This document shows positions 13,384-24,802 of a stretch of DNA of 64,000 bases, piece after piece (position 1 is the first letter of the stretch; each line of letters starts with the position of its first letter). Under the pieces are notes generated by a model. It did not search any database, was not told the origin of the DNA, and saw nothing but the letters and a program-made list of their open reading frames with translations. The stretch comes from Jackrogersella multiformis (Eukaryota; Ascomycota; Sordariomycetes; Xylariales; Hypoxylaceae), in contig CADCXD010000010.1 of NCBI GenBank assembly GCA_902806575.1, forward strand, positions 248,001-312,000, given 5' to 3'. Both the position numbers and the translations under genes were made by a program.

Positions 13384-13689
13384 TGTGACAAGGGCAATAG
13401 AGCTTGGAACTGTAGTTCAATTTCAAATAATAATTCTCTATGGTTTTAAGGTCCTTGCCTTCTTCTTATTACAAAACAAGGCGTAACGACTTATATATAT
13501 ATAATCTGAATATTTTCTTAAGCGCCGTTAACGCCTTCTTAATCTTGTTAGTTTAGTCTTGCATATATTAACTAAGTTTTCTGATTAATTTTATTTAATA
13601 ATTTTATTTTATAAGTTTTAATATATTTTATATTTATTAATTTATATATATTAATTATATTTTATTTTATAAAATTTATTTATATAATA
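13384..13689. repeat. Left LTR of the retrotransposon (outer part little mutated)
   Basis: This aligns base for base with 18614-18922, and the differences I could align are transitions apart from small indels in a T-rich run. The first 180-190 bp keep most C and G (for example GACAAGGGCAATAGAGC); the inner 110 bp are converted to A+T. Confidence 0.9.
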
Positions 13690-16600
13690 TTAACTTTTTC
13701 CTTTTTAATATTTATTTTTAAATATATTATATAATTATAAAATTATAAGGTTTATTAATATATTATTTATGAAATAATTTAATTATTATCTTTATTTTTT
13801 TATTAAATATATATTTATAAGGTTTTTAAATTTAATATTTTTTAACCGGTTAATTTTTTTATTTTACGAGATATTTTACTTTGCTTTAATTTTAAAACGT
13901 AAACTTAAAATCTTTTTTAAAAATAATATTTAAGGGTATATCGTATAATTTTTAATATTATTTAATAAAAATTCTAATTAAATTATTAAACTTTTTTTCT
14001 TTCACTTTAAGAAAAATAAAATATATTATTTAAAAAAATAAATCCATTATTATTTAAATAAAGTTATAATCGTTTAATAAAAAAAACTTCTTTTTAAAAT
14101 TCCATAAATATTTAAAATCTTTTTTTTAATATAAAAAATTATTTTATAAAATAACGTTTTTAAAAGGATTTTTAACTTACGTAATATATTTTAAATTATT
14201 AATAACTATTTTCTTTAATCGTTTAATAAAATCGAAAGCTTAATTAAATATAATAAAATTATAAAATCTTTTTAATATAACGAGGATAATTATTAAAAAA
14301 GTAAATAAAGTTTTTTAAAAATATAAAAAATATTTATTTTATAAAACCGACTTTATAAATTAATTTTTAGTTTTTTTTATTTTAAATCGATATTACGATA
14401 ATTTTAAAAAAATATCGGCCTTATTATTTTACTTATTTAATCGATAATTAATTATAAATTAATATAATAAAAACGTTTATACTTATTAAGTTTAATGTTA
14501 ATTTAAAATTTTAATTATTATAAAATAAGTTAAGTTTTAATAATTTAAATAAACTTTAATTCGATATTTAATCTTTTTTTAAATATTAATATTATTTTTT
14601 TAAAAAATTTATTATAATTAATAAATTTTTATCGTAAATTTTATAATTTATTTTTACCGATATAAATTTACGAGAATAATAAATTATAAGTTTAAATTTA
14701 CCTTATTTATTTTTAAAAAAAAGAACGGCGTTAATAATATAATTTAAAATATTAATTTTAATATAAATATATTTTAAAAAATTAAAATAAATTATAATAA
14801 AAGCTTAAATAAAATAAAATTTAAGTTTTTTAAAAAATTTATTTATTTATTTAATTTATTTTTAATCTTTTTTATTTTCTTTATTTACGTTAATAATTAA
14901 TTTTATTATTTCCGAGAACTTTTTTATAAATCGTTAATGAAAATTTATAAAATTATTAAATTATTAAAATTCCTTTAATAATTTAAACGTTTTAATTATT
15001 AATATAATTAATTTTATTTTATATTATTAAAATATCGTTAACTTTAATAATATAATTAAAAAAATTTACTTCTTAAATTTTTTAAAAATACTTTCGTAAG
15101 TTAATTATAAAATAATATTTTATAAATTTTTTTAAAATTTCCTTAATAATTTTATCGTATTTTTTTATAATGTTTATATAAATAAAAATATTATTTATTA
15201 TAAATTAAAAAGTTATAAAAATATTAATTAATTTAAAAAACATAATTAAATATTTAAAAAAACTATATTTATATCGAAAAATTATTTTTTATTTATTTCT
15301 TTTTTTAATTTTAATAAAATAAAATCTTAATTTAAAATCGATTTTAATAAATCACTTCGCAGTTTTAAAATAAATTTATAATTTAAATACTAAAAATATA
15401 AAATATTAAATAAAAATAATAATATTATTTAAACCTTTATAATTTACCACGAGTTAAAAAAGTTTTAAAGATTTAACTTATTTATAAACATTATAAATAT
15501 TATATAAAATAAAATAAAATTTTAAATACGTCCGTTATTAAATATTTCGTTTAATTATAGTTTTAATATATTAAATTCTTTTTCGTTTATAACGTAAAAA
15601 ATTCTTTAAAAACGTTTTTTAATATTTTATTTACTTTAATATTTCTTATTATTATTATATTAATTAACTTTTTTTAATTATATAAAGTTAAATTAATATA
15701 ATATTTTTAATAATAAAAAGAATTAAACTTAATTTTCTTAAAATTTTAAAAAAATTCGTAAGTTTATAAATTTTTATTTACCATTATAATATAATAATAT
15801 CGCATTTATTATTTAAAGCGTTTAATTTAAAGTTAATTTTAAAGAAATAATTTTTTTAATAACGAAAAATAAAAAAATCGATATAATAACGTTTTATAAA
15901 AGAAATTTAAGTTAAATTAAAGGTTAATACGAATTATATATATTATTTTTTAATAATTAATAACTTTTACTTTTTTATTTTAAAAAAATATTATTAAAAT
16001 AAAGCTTTTTAAATTTAATAATACTTATATTTAATATTTTTTTATTATATATTAATATTATATTAATAATAAATTTATATTTTAAAATTAATTTTAAGTA
16101 AGGTTTTTTTATAACTTTCGTTTTATTTTTAATTAACCTTTTAATTATTATAACTTAACATATTTTATTTTAATTTAATTATAAGATTTAATAAAATATA
16201 ACGTTAAAGTTATTTAAAAATCTAAATTAAAATTTTTAATTTTTATAATTTAAGGATAAAATAATTCTTATAAAATTATATTTATTTATACGTTTTTTTA
16301 TAATAAAAGTATAAATTAAATATTATTATCTCGGGATTATTTTACGAAAAAGATTTTATTTAAATTTAATAATAAATCCTTATTATTAACGTTTTTTTTA
16401 ATAAATTTTTTTTTAATAATTATTACGTTTATAACGTTAATGAGATTTTTTATCTTTCTTTTATTAATTTATATTTATTTAATTAATTTTTTTAAAATAT
16501 TTTTATTATTAAATTAAACTTTATCTTTTTAATTTAATCTTAATTTACCTTTATTTTTAAATTTATCGTTATTTTTTAAAAATTAATTTTAACTTAAATT

Positions 16601-18613
16601 AAAACAATTTTTCTTTTCGCGATTAATTTAACTTAATTTTAAAGGCTTTTAAGTTAAAATAAACTTTCCTTTTTTCGAAATACCGAAATTAATTAATATA
16701 TTTTTATATATTTAACTTATTTCTTAAATAATAATAAAAAATTCTTTATTTATATCCGAAAATTTTCTTTATTTAAAATAAATTAATTTAATAATTTCGT
16801 TAAAAAAGATTTTAACGATATAATTTTAAAACGTCGTTTTAAATTATTAAATTACTTTATTAAAATTTAATAATTCGGTAAAATATTAAGTAATATTCCT
16901 TTAATATTTAAGCTTATTTTTTTTTTTTAAGTTATAATATTTTTTTAAAAAATAATAACGTATATTATTTAAATATCGGAAACTTTTAACCGTATAACTT
17001 AACTTTTACGTTATTAATGTTATAATTATACTTTTTTAAATAATAACGATTTAACTTAATTAATACGATAAAAATCTTTAAAAAAACTTTTCGTATACGT
17101 TTTTAAATATACTTTAACTTTTATTTATTAAATTATATTAAATTAACGATAATTATAACATAAAAAGGATAAATTAATTATTTTAAAGCTTTAAATAATC
17201 GGTTATTATTACTTTAAAATAAAAGATTTTTATCGTCGTTTAAAAATATAAAATTACCTCGAAATAATTTTTTAAAAAAATCTTTAAGTAATTTAAAGTT
17301 TTAAAATTAATTATCGAAATTAAAATTACTTAAATTATTATTAAATATTTCAATAACTTTTTTAAAAGGAATTTCTTCTTTATTTCTTTTAAATATAAAA
17401 AGGTTAACTTTAATAAAATAAAATTATACTTAAGCTTTTTTAATTATTTTCTTAACTTAAACTCGTAAAAGAAATTATAAAAAAAAAAGTTCTTTATTTA
17501 AACTTTTAAATTAAAATACTTAATAAATAATATTTTAAAATATATCGAGTTTTTTCGATTAAAAGGATTTAATTTAATTAACATTTTTAATATAATACGT
17601 TTTTTAATGTTTTTTAAAACGAAATTAATATTAATTAATTTATTAAAAATAACTTAAGTATAAACCTTTAAATTATTAAATTAACGGCAGGTTTTTACGT
17701 TAATATATATAAGGTTTATATATTTTTTTATAAAAAAGTTATTAATTTAATTTTTTTAATATAAGCTTAATTTATTACCTTTTATTAAAAATCTTTTTAC
17801 TTTTTAATATTTTAATAAAAAGTTTAAAAAATTTATTAATAATAGTTAATTATTTTTTTAAACTTATTAATAATTTTTTATCGGGTTTAATTATTTTATA
17901 TATATTAAATAATTATACTTTAAACTTATTATTTAAAGTAAGTTATTTATTCGTTTATTAATATTATATCGGTTTAATTAAATTAAACCACCGTATTATA
18001 AATTATATAAAAAGGTTATTAAAATTAATTTTAATATTATTAATATTAAAAACGTTTCGTATAATTATTTTATAATTTTAAAAGTTATAAAAGATTATAA
18101 TATTATCGTTATTAAATTAAGATAATTTAAAAATAAAGAAAATATTTTAAAATAATATATTCTTTATTTTAAATATTTTAATAAAAAACCGTATATTAAA
18201 ACGTTATTTAATTTTAATAAATTCTTATAAACGGTAATTTTTTTAAGTTTACTTTTAACTTTAAAATCTTATAAAAAAATATTATTAAAAACTTAAAAAT
18301 TATTCGTTATTTAACGAAAGAAATAATTTAAAATCTTATAAATTAATAAATAATAAAATTAAAATATAAATGCTTAACTTAAGTATTTACGAAATAATAA
18401 AATATAAAATTTCTTTTATAATTATAATAACGTACGTAATAATAAAATTAATAAATAATATTAATATAATATACTTTAATAAAAAACTTTTTTAAATAAA
18501 TTAATTATTTATAAATAATTAAAATAAAATAATTTTTTAAAAAATTTAATTTTCTTTTAAAAAACACGTGTTTTTTTAAAAATAAAATCTTTTTAAAATA
18601 TAAAAAATTTATT

Positions 18614-18922
18614 TATAATAAAAATAATAAAGCTTAAAATTATAATTTAATTTTAAATAATAATTCTTTATAATTTTAAGGTTTTTACCTTCTTTTTTTT
18701 ATTATAAAACAAAATATAACGACTTATATATATATAATTTAAATATCTTTTTAAACGTCGTTAACGCCTTTTTAATCTTATTAATTTAATTTTATATATA
18801 TTAACCAAATCTTCTAATTAACCTTATCTAATAGCTTTATTTCATAAGTTCCAACACATCTCGTATTCACCAACTTGCATATATTGATCATACTCTGCTT
18901 CGTAGAGCCTATCCGTATGACA
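18614..18922. repeat. Right LTR of the retrotransposon (inner part mutated)
   Basis: The first 180 bp (18614 to about 18795) are A+T-converted relative to the left LTR, while the outer 125 bp keep C and G (TTCCAACACATCTCG and onward). The open frame through this LTR toward 18814 is a chance extension of the disrupted gene's exon 1. Confidence 0.9.
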
Positions 18923-18927
18923 ACAGG
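18923..18927. repeat. Target-site duplication, right copy (ACAGG)
   Basis: It directly follows the ATGACA end of the right LTR and matches 13379-13383. One copy is needed to restore the host gene's frame. Confidence 0.9.
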
Positions 18928-19167
18928 CTTGCCGGGAACGGTGCGCATGCCCACCTTGTCGCCGCTTGCGTCGCCAACATCGGGATATATGATTTCGTAG
19001 GCGTTCCCGCAGTTGATGTTGGGGTCTCTGAGCAACGCGCCACCTGACGAACTAGCATCGATTAATATTGGCCTTCCTGGAACGGCCCTGTTCATGTAAA
19101 CCAGCCAGAAATCGGCCATGGCCACTGGAAAAGCCGCTGTGGCAAAAGTGATGCTGGAAGCTTTCAT

Positions 19168-22100
19168 CGTCAAGAGGGTAGAATGACAAAGTAGAGAATA
19201 TGGCAGTCAAGAAAGCAAGCAAAAGCAATTGACAACCTACCGAGGACATTGAAGTAAAGGAGGCATCTAAGCTTCATAATATATATTGAAAATCCTATTC
19301 ACATCAACGAATACGGCCACGCAATTTACCTAGGGACCATGAGCTTAGTGCCAGGAGACTCACGAACACAATTAGCCAGCAATCAATCCGTGTTTACCAG
19401 TGTTTGGATCATCCTTCATGAAGAAAACTATCTCGACATAAACGTTCTCATACATTTCCTCCAATGTTTGCTTCCACACCAGATCTATCCCCTGAAATAA
19501 GATCTGATGCCCCGTATATGATAAAAATGCACCAATAATAACGGAAAGCTTTATTATATTGAGGTTACCTACGTGTCCCCCAATCCTGTACATATAGATA
19601 TATCTAGTAAGTTTAGGCCAGGTTATTCCTTGTGAGTAATGCATGAGGTCGTGGAATTAGAAATGAGACAGGGAAGACTAACGGCATTCGACGTTGACAC
19701 TGTCGTGTTTTTATTATTTTTTATTATGAACATGAACATTCTAGTTTAAGTTCATCTATCACCTATATTATGACGAGGATGAGAAAACTTGGTAAGGGCT
19801 AAATCTAACAGAACCACATGGTCCTGGATATTCCACCAGGGAGATGGTCATATAATGTTAATCAACCAAGTATGTCGTAGAAGGAACCTGTGGATATCCA
19901 CAAGTTTGCAGAAGTGTAAACTTTCACCCCAGATCTGGTATCCCAATTAAGTAGGCGACAGGTGGAATAGTGCTAGAACCCATCCCTGCGTATTGCAGTA
20001 TGCTTGTTTCACCACGTGGAATCTAATAATAGAACATCGTCAGATATTCTATCAGACTATCCATATGAAGAAGCGCATTGTTTTACACGGAGAATAAGTT
20101 TCAGGTTCTTTGGGCTACTAATACCTACCTAGATAGCTAGCTTAAGTAGAAATGGAATTCGATGTCCGACATAAGGTCATCAGTTCTTAATGTACGTCTT
20201 AGTCTCGATACATTCATCATCGAGATATCCATTATAAAATACGATTCTAGACGATCAAACAACCTCCAATAGACGGAGTTCTTATCCCAGATCACCAGGC
20301 CAACAACCATGATTCCGAATCTGGACGTTCTTCCACCGAATGCCTTTCTAGTTCAACTAATCGGTCCGAGGGCATTAATAGGAAATTTGAAATTTAAAGA
20401 ACGCCTCCAAAGTCAACCGGACTCAGCAGTTGTATTCATCCAAAGGTAGGGAAACAGTGGATGAAGGCGACCGAATCTAAGTTCGTAAGAACTTGAGTGA
20501 CACATATGTCTGTTGTGCGAGGATACTAGGAAAAGAGATGTTCCACCGTGTAATACTTGATATGTACCCAGTGTTTGTGTGTCATCATAATATTCTGAAA
20601 TTTTGAGGCATTGGAGGCACCAAATAACCCCTTTCTTTCTATTATGTTACTAAGTAGCTCGAGAGAATAAGATTACTCAGAGTAATACGAATCAATACTG
20701 CGACTTAGCAATATCTAAACAGCCAGACATCATATAGCTAGTCTAGACAAACTGCGGGTCACGCCACTTGAACATGCCAGCTCTAGATGGCTGTTCTATA
20801 ACTATTAATTTTAGAAATCCTTAACCTATACCTAATGGAAAATAGAAGTGGCTGCTCGGCCTTCCTCGCCCGAGGACAGGATCAAGAGTCCGTCATCACG
20901 AGTCCGTCATGTACATAAAAACCACAAGCTCTTTACTGCCGTGGTTACTGGTCTCGGGCTACCATATCGTAAAATATGGCAAGACTGGCTAAAAGCTCGA
21001 CGCGAAGACATTAGCATTTTTAGGCGGATATGAAAAAGGGGTTAAGGGGACTAAAAAGTGGGCTCTTCCAAAGCTAAATAATTACACTAAAAAGAATTAG
21101 GCCCCCCCAAAAAAACACCAAAAAACATACAACACCACGGATTCGCTGGTCGTCACCGACCCAACTACTAGTGTGGCAATAACTGGCTTATCTATGGGAG
21201 AGCGGACGGGATCCCGAGTATTCCAGATCCTATGGTCGTATGTGATAGAGTGTAGCATTACTATCCTTTATGTTTCTCCTACCCCTACCTTTGAAACAAT
21301 TTTCATTCTGGTGCAGTCTGATCTGACCTTGGAACTCAACTGCCAACATACCAAGCCCAGGTACTCTCAACCGAAAATTATGGACTCGCTTATTGCGATT
21401 TACTTAATTGAATAGCGAAGCACCACAAGCTAAACGAAATGAAGGAAATACTTAAAAGGTATCGTGTGTGGTGAAAAAAATCGAGCAGTGACGAGAATGA
21501 GCATCATTTTCATCTAGAGCATCAGTTTGAAGGCGGTGCAGCCGTCAGAAAGAAGTGCGTTCTACACCGGCCTCCACACGAGAACAATATTCCCAGCGTA
21601 TTCGAAGACGTACGCACGAAGTATTTACCTAGGAATTTCGCATCACCTCGTAGTGTTGATCAAGTCCACACATAGCTGAACATTTACACCAAAATGCAGA
21701 GAAATGTCCACTGTGGATAAGGGTTTGTTTGGGTTTATCAAGAACGGCGGCTGTCGTAGCGAGTATTTCATTTCCGCAGCGGCGAGCTCGTCTTTGAATG
21801 CAAATAGCGTATGGGTTGTAAGTGCGATTCCATAACGGAAGACCATTTTAAAGACCGCGATGTTTGAACAAAGGTCTCCCAGGCATGTTTCCCGATGCAT
21901 CGTATCGTGACCAAAGTAGACGGCATGGCTTGGTGTATTGGACAAAGTCGAAGGCGGCGATTGCGATCATGAGTGACAAGAGAACAGTCTAATTCTCCGA
22001 TTATGGCATCTGTGGGCACGTATAAAATATCCGAAGCAGAAAAATTACACGAATTGCTACTCATATAGCGAGGATTATGATGTAAGGCTTATGATCCTAT

Positions 22101-24190
22101 CCAGGGAAGAAGACCAAGGCGGTTGGGCCGAGTAAACAGGGCTTGGCAGGGATAAATTATCAAGTATGTTGTAAGCACGAGACAAGAAGTTTATGCTTAT
22201 GTAGGTAAGTAAGGCGCCTGAAGTAGATACTGTAAACTGCACCGCCGAGTGTTGGTGCTATAGTCGAAAGTAAGGCTGGAATCAACTAATGAGACGATAT
22301 CTATATTGGGTGACACTGGGCCTACGGTCACTCTTTGGTTTTCGATTATAGCATTTTGAAGAAGCTCTTTCGGTTTAAGGGAGTCGGGTGTCACGCCAGC
22401 CTCGACGACGATATCATGCTCCTGGAGGGGTTCCGACCGGACAATTTGGCATTTGTTGGTTGAATTCCGGTGACAGGCCTAGTTCAGTCTGTTCTCGGTG
22501 AGTTTGTAACTACCTCGTTTAAAGGAAATACTAATATATTGATATAATGGTGTACCATATGGTTTCTTAAATGTTTGACAAATCGTGAGCTGTCAGATGT
22601 CAGACTGATCCTAAGGAATTAAAAACTGAAGATTCAAGGGACTCGTGAAGCTGATAGGTGAAGGATACCGGTAGGTACCTAGGTATCTAGGTAGGTATTC
22701 CCTGCTGCCAAATAAGCTTTTCGGATAGATTCCGATGTCATACATTAAAGTGGAGAAGATGTGGCGGAGCCGGGAATTGTTGGTATATTTAGATTCGGTG
22801 ACGTACCTAGGGGTATGTATTGATGGAAGTAATGCGAGGCGGCCGCGATCAACAGCTGTCAATAAGTACCTCGGCAGCTGAATTTAAACGATCTAAATGC
22901 GGCCTATCAGCTGGGGATTCCCGGATACCCCGAGACTCGATTTATTACTTACCGACAGACAATTTAATGGGAGCAAAAATGTTGGTGCGGGTTTTAGCTA
23001 GCTGTAGGTATTGCTATGCGACTATGAAATTCGACTTGACTGATGCCTTTAACGGTTTCAATGGATACACTTCCAGGAACGTGCTGATGACCTCGCTTCC
23101 CTGTTTAGCATGAATCCTATATGTCATGCAAGGGGGCAAAAACGAGGCCGGGGTAGAAATGCCACATGGATTGCTATTCACATAGTGTACTTCTAAGATG
23201 GTAATAGTAAAAGTTTCGATAAGTTACGAATGTATCTATGATAATGCCCTTACACCAATTGCCCTGCGGCGCAGTAAATACGCCCTTCGACAAAGAAGAA
23301 TGGGAAACACATGGGCAGATGGGTTGTCGAATGTCAGGGTCAGGTGTATGAAGTAGGACACCATTAGAAAGAAGTTTGCTAGCAACCTTGGAAGCAGCTT
23401 CGTAATTGGGTGGCTCAGAATTGCAGATGACGCAGCGCCACATCAAAGTATGCTAAATCGGTTCAGATCCATGTATGTGGCGCATTTTATACAGGCTACC
23501 TCCTCATTCAGGGTCCATTCAGCCTCCTTTGTTACCTACTACTACGTAGTACTGGGCAGCTGCTGGGTACACTGGTTACATTTCACAGCCCTATTCGATC
23601 CACTATAATCCTTGTTATCGATAACTGCCGGGGGTGCCGGGGGTGCCGGGGGTGCGACATCCAGCCATTTTGAGACATGCGACCAACCTAAACAGACTAT
23701 TTTTCTGGAAACATCGACATCGACACGCGTATTATGGAGTAGGCATCATGGAATACCCCGAGGTGGCCCGCCAAATGCCAGTAGCCCATAACGACTACCA
23801 TAATGGACGAGGCTGTTAGTTGTTGCCTCCGGCTGCGTAAGCGGTTTAAGGTTTGTATATTAAGCTTGACCGGGTCTCCCTTTCCGTCCAACGGACTTTG
23901 CTATATTTGGTGGTATTGTATTGTTGGTATACCTAGGTACTCCCTTATACTCCCTCGTGATCAAGCATCTATATAAGTGATTCAAGCAATCATTCTTTAT
24001 TTAGTCATACTCACTCTCTCTCACAAACATATACGAGTACTATTCCTGTCTACCATCGTTACGACTGCTGTAGGATTATATTAATAACCTATATCCTCAA
24101 ACCCCATTCTCTATTCCAAGTTTACATCCCAATTCATTACAGCTACTAGAATTCATACCTACGATACATCTTAAAAGAAAATCCACGAAA
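19168..24190. other. Gene-poor region, 5.0 kb, only unresolved open-frame fragments
   Basis: No gene could be assembled. On the minus strand there are short frames with somewhat protein-like composition at 19372-19644, 21643-21945, 21768-22064, 22197-22440 (text such as ELLQNAIIENQRVTVGPVSPN) and 23174-23446. They overlap in different frames, lack convincing splice joins, and I cannot place them in a family; they could be a decayed gene. Also present are a triple tandem of GCCGGGGGT at 23626-23654, a C7/A7 run near 21104-21117, and a CCTAGGTATCTAGG palindrome near 22670-22700. Confidence 0.4.
23970..23977 (+). promoter_or_regulatory. TATA-box-like element upstream of the Ser/Thr-rich surface protein gene
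   Basis: TATATAAG lies about 210 bp before the ATG at 24191 and is followed by a CT-rich stretch (ctcactctctctcac) at about 24009-24024, a common layout of strongly expressed fungal promoters. Assignment is inferred from motif and spacing. Confidence 0.4.
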
Positions 24191-24802
24191 ATGAAGGTCT
24201 CCTCCATCATCACCCTCTTCGCGGCCACCGCCGTAGTAGCCCAGACGGGCAACGGCGCTACTACAACCACCACCACCACTACTACTGATACTGGAGCAAG
24301 CGTCACCGAGACCAGCACAAGCACTGTCTCGGGAAATAGCCCCGCAGCCACCGGAACAAGCAGCAGCACTACTACTACTACTACTAGCAGCACCACCGTA
24401 CTCGTTGCCACCGTCGCTTCCGTTGCTTCTGCCGCTTCAGATAGCACATCCTCCTCCACCGTCTCGGTCCCCTCTGCTGCAGCTACGGGCACCGCCATTT
24501 TAGGAACTGGAGTTGCCTCTTCTCTCCTCACAAGCGGCACAGGCACCGCTGGCACCGGTATCGCCTCGGCTTCTTTCAGCTCGGCCGTGGGTGTAAACGC
24601 CACGCTGGTAACCAGCGCTACTGGCAGCGGCGAGGCTACTGCTACGCCATCCGGCCCAACCAGCACTTTCGACTCCGGCGACTCGGCCACGAGCTCTACT
24701 TCGACCGCCGTCCCGGATTCCGGCGCCGTCGCCGTACTTCAGACCGGAAGCAACAGCCTGCTGGCACTCATCGGCGTGGCTGCTGTAATCCTGCTTTCTT
24801 AA
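24191..24802 (+). CDS. Ser/Thr/Ala-rich secreted protein, probably GPI-anchored
   Basis: This single-exon gene encodes 203 residues. It begins with a signal peptide (MKVSSIITLFAATAVVAQ). The middle is almost entirely Ser, Thr, Ala, Gly and Val, with a run of nine Thr and many sites for O-mannosylation, and no cysteine. The C-terminus ends in a hydrophobic stretch (SLLALIGVAAVILLS) preceded by a small-residue region, as expected for GPI-anchor addition; TGSNS just before it is a possible attachment site. Such proteins usually sit in the fungal cell wall or plasma membrane as structural mannoproteins. No enzymatic domain is visible. The ATG is preceded by aaaa, a good fungal start context. Confidence 0.85.
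   Translation: MKVSSIITLFAATAVVAQTGNGATTTTTTTTTDTGASVTETSTSTVSGNSPAATGTSSSTTTTTTSSTTVLVATVASVASAASDSTSSSTVSVPSAAATGTAILGTGVASSLLTSGTGTAGTGIASASFSSAVGVNATLVTSATGSGEATATPSGPTSTFDSGDSATSSTSTAVPDSGAVAVLQTGSNSLLALIGVAAVILLS

Larger units (their letters stand above)
13384..18922. mobile_element. LTR retrotransposon, 5.5 kb, heavily RIP-mutated
   Basis: The element is bounded by direct LTRs of 306 and 309 bp that begin TGTGACAAGG and end ATGACA in their unmutated halves, and by a perfect 5-bp target duplication ACAGG (13379-13383 and 18923-18927). The length fits an LTR retrotransposon. The interior (13690-18613) is almost wholly A+T. The C and G that remain are mostly in CG, CT or CC contexts, and CA/TG dinucleotides are very rare, which is the pattern left by fungal RIP. 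No open frame or protein motif survives, so Ty1/copia and Ty3/gypsy cannot be separated and the transcription direction is unknown. Other interpretations, such as a centromere or generic AT-isochore, are excluded by the TG...CA ends and the target duplication. Confidence 0.92.
13072..19167 (-). pseudogene. Small secreted cysteine-containing protein gene, split by an LTR retrotransposon
   Basis: Reading on the minus strand, exon 1 starts at ATG 19167 with signal peptide MKASSITFATAAFPVAMA, then DFWLVYMNRAVPG, and runs to the insertion at 18928. The same frame resumes at 13378 on the far side of the element, continues to 13305, passes a 63-bp intron (13242-13304, gtaagt...ctag), and ends at the TGA at 13072. 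Removing the element and one copy of the ACAGG target duplication gives 489 bases, exactly 163 codons, with no other lesion. The mature part would hold four cysteines (NCGN, GQCH, LNCD, FFCES), enough for two disulfides. The layout (DFW start, GHHTIYKDRGY, DLNGQKTGQC, GSSMFFC) resembles recurrent small secreted proteins of filamentous fungi. Their function is unknown to me; an effector or surface role is only a possibility. An upstream Met at 19173 is an alternative start. Confidence 0.85.

Noticed and set aside
13412..18870. Shorter LTR of about 190 bp starting at TGTAGTTC
   Set aside because: No target duplication fits those borders, and the alignment continues outward on both sides once transitions are allowed; the ACAGG borders are exact.
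13400..18900. AT block as a centromere, mitochondrial insert or replication origin
   Set aside because: Matching LTRs, TG...CA ends and a perfect target duplication show a retrotransposon; the base skew follows RIP preference.
18814..18922. C-terminal end of the secreted protein reading into the LTR
   Set aside because: Those codons belong to the LTR; the true continuation lies beyond the element at 13378.
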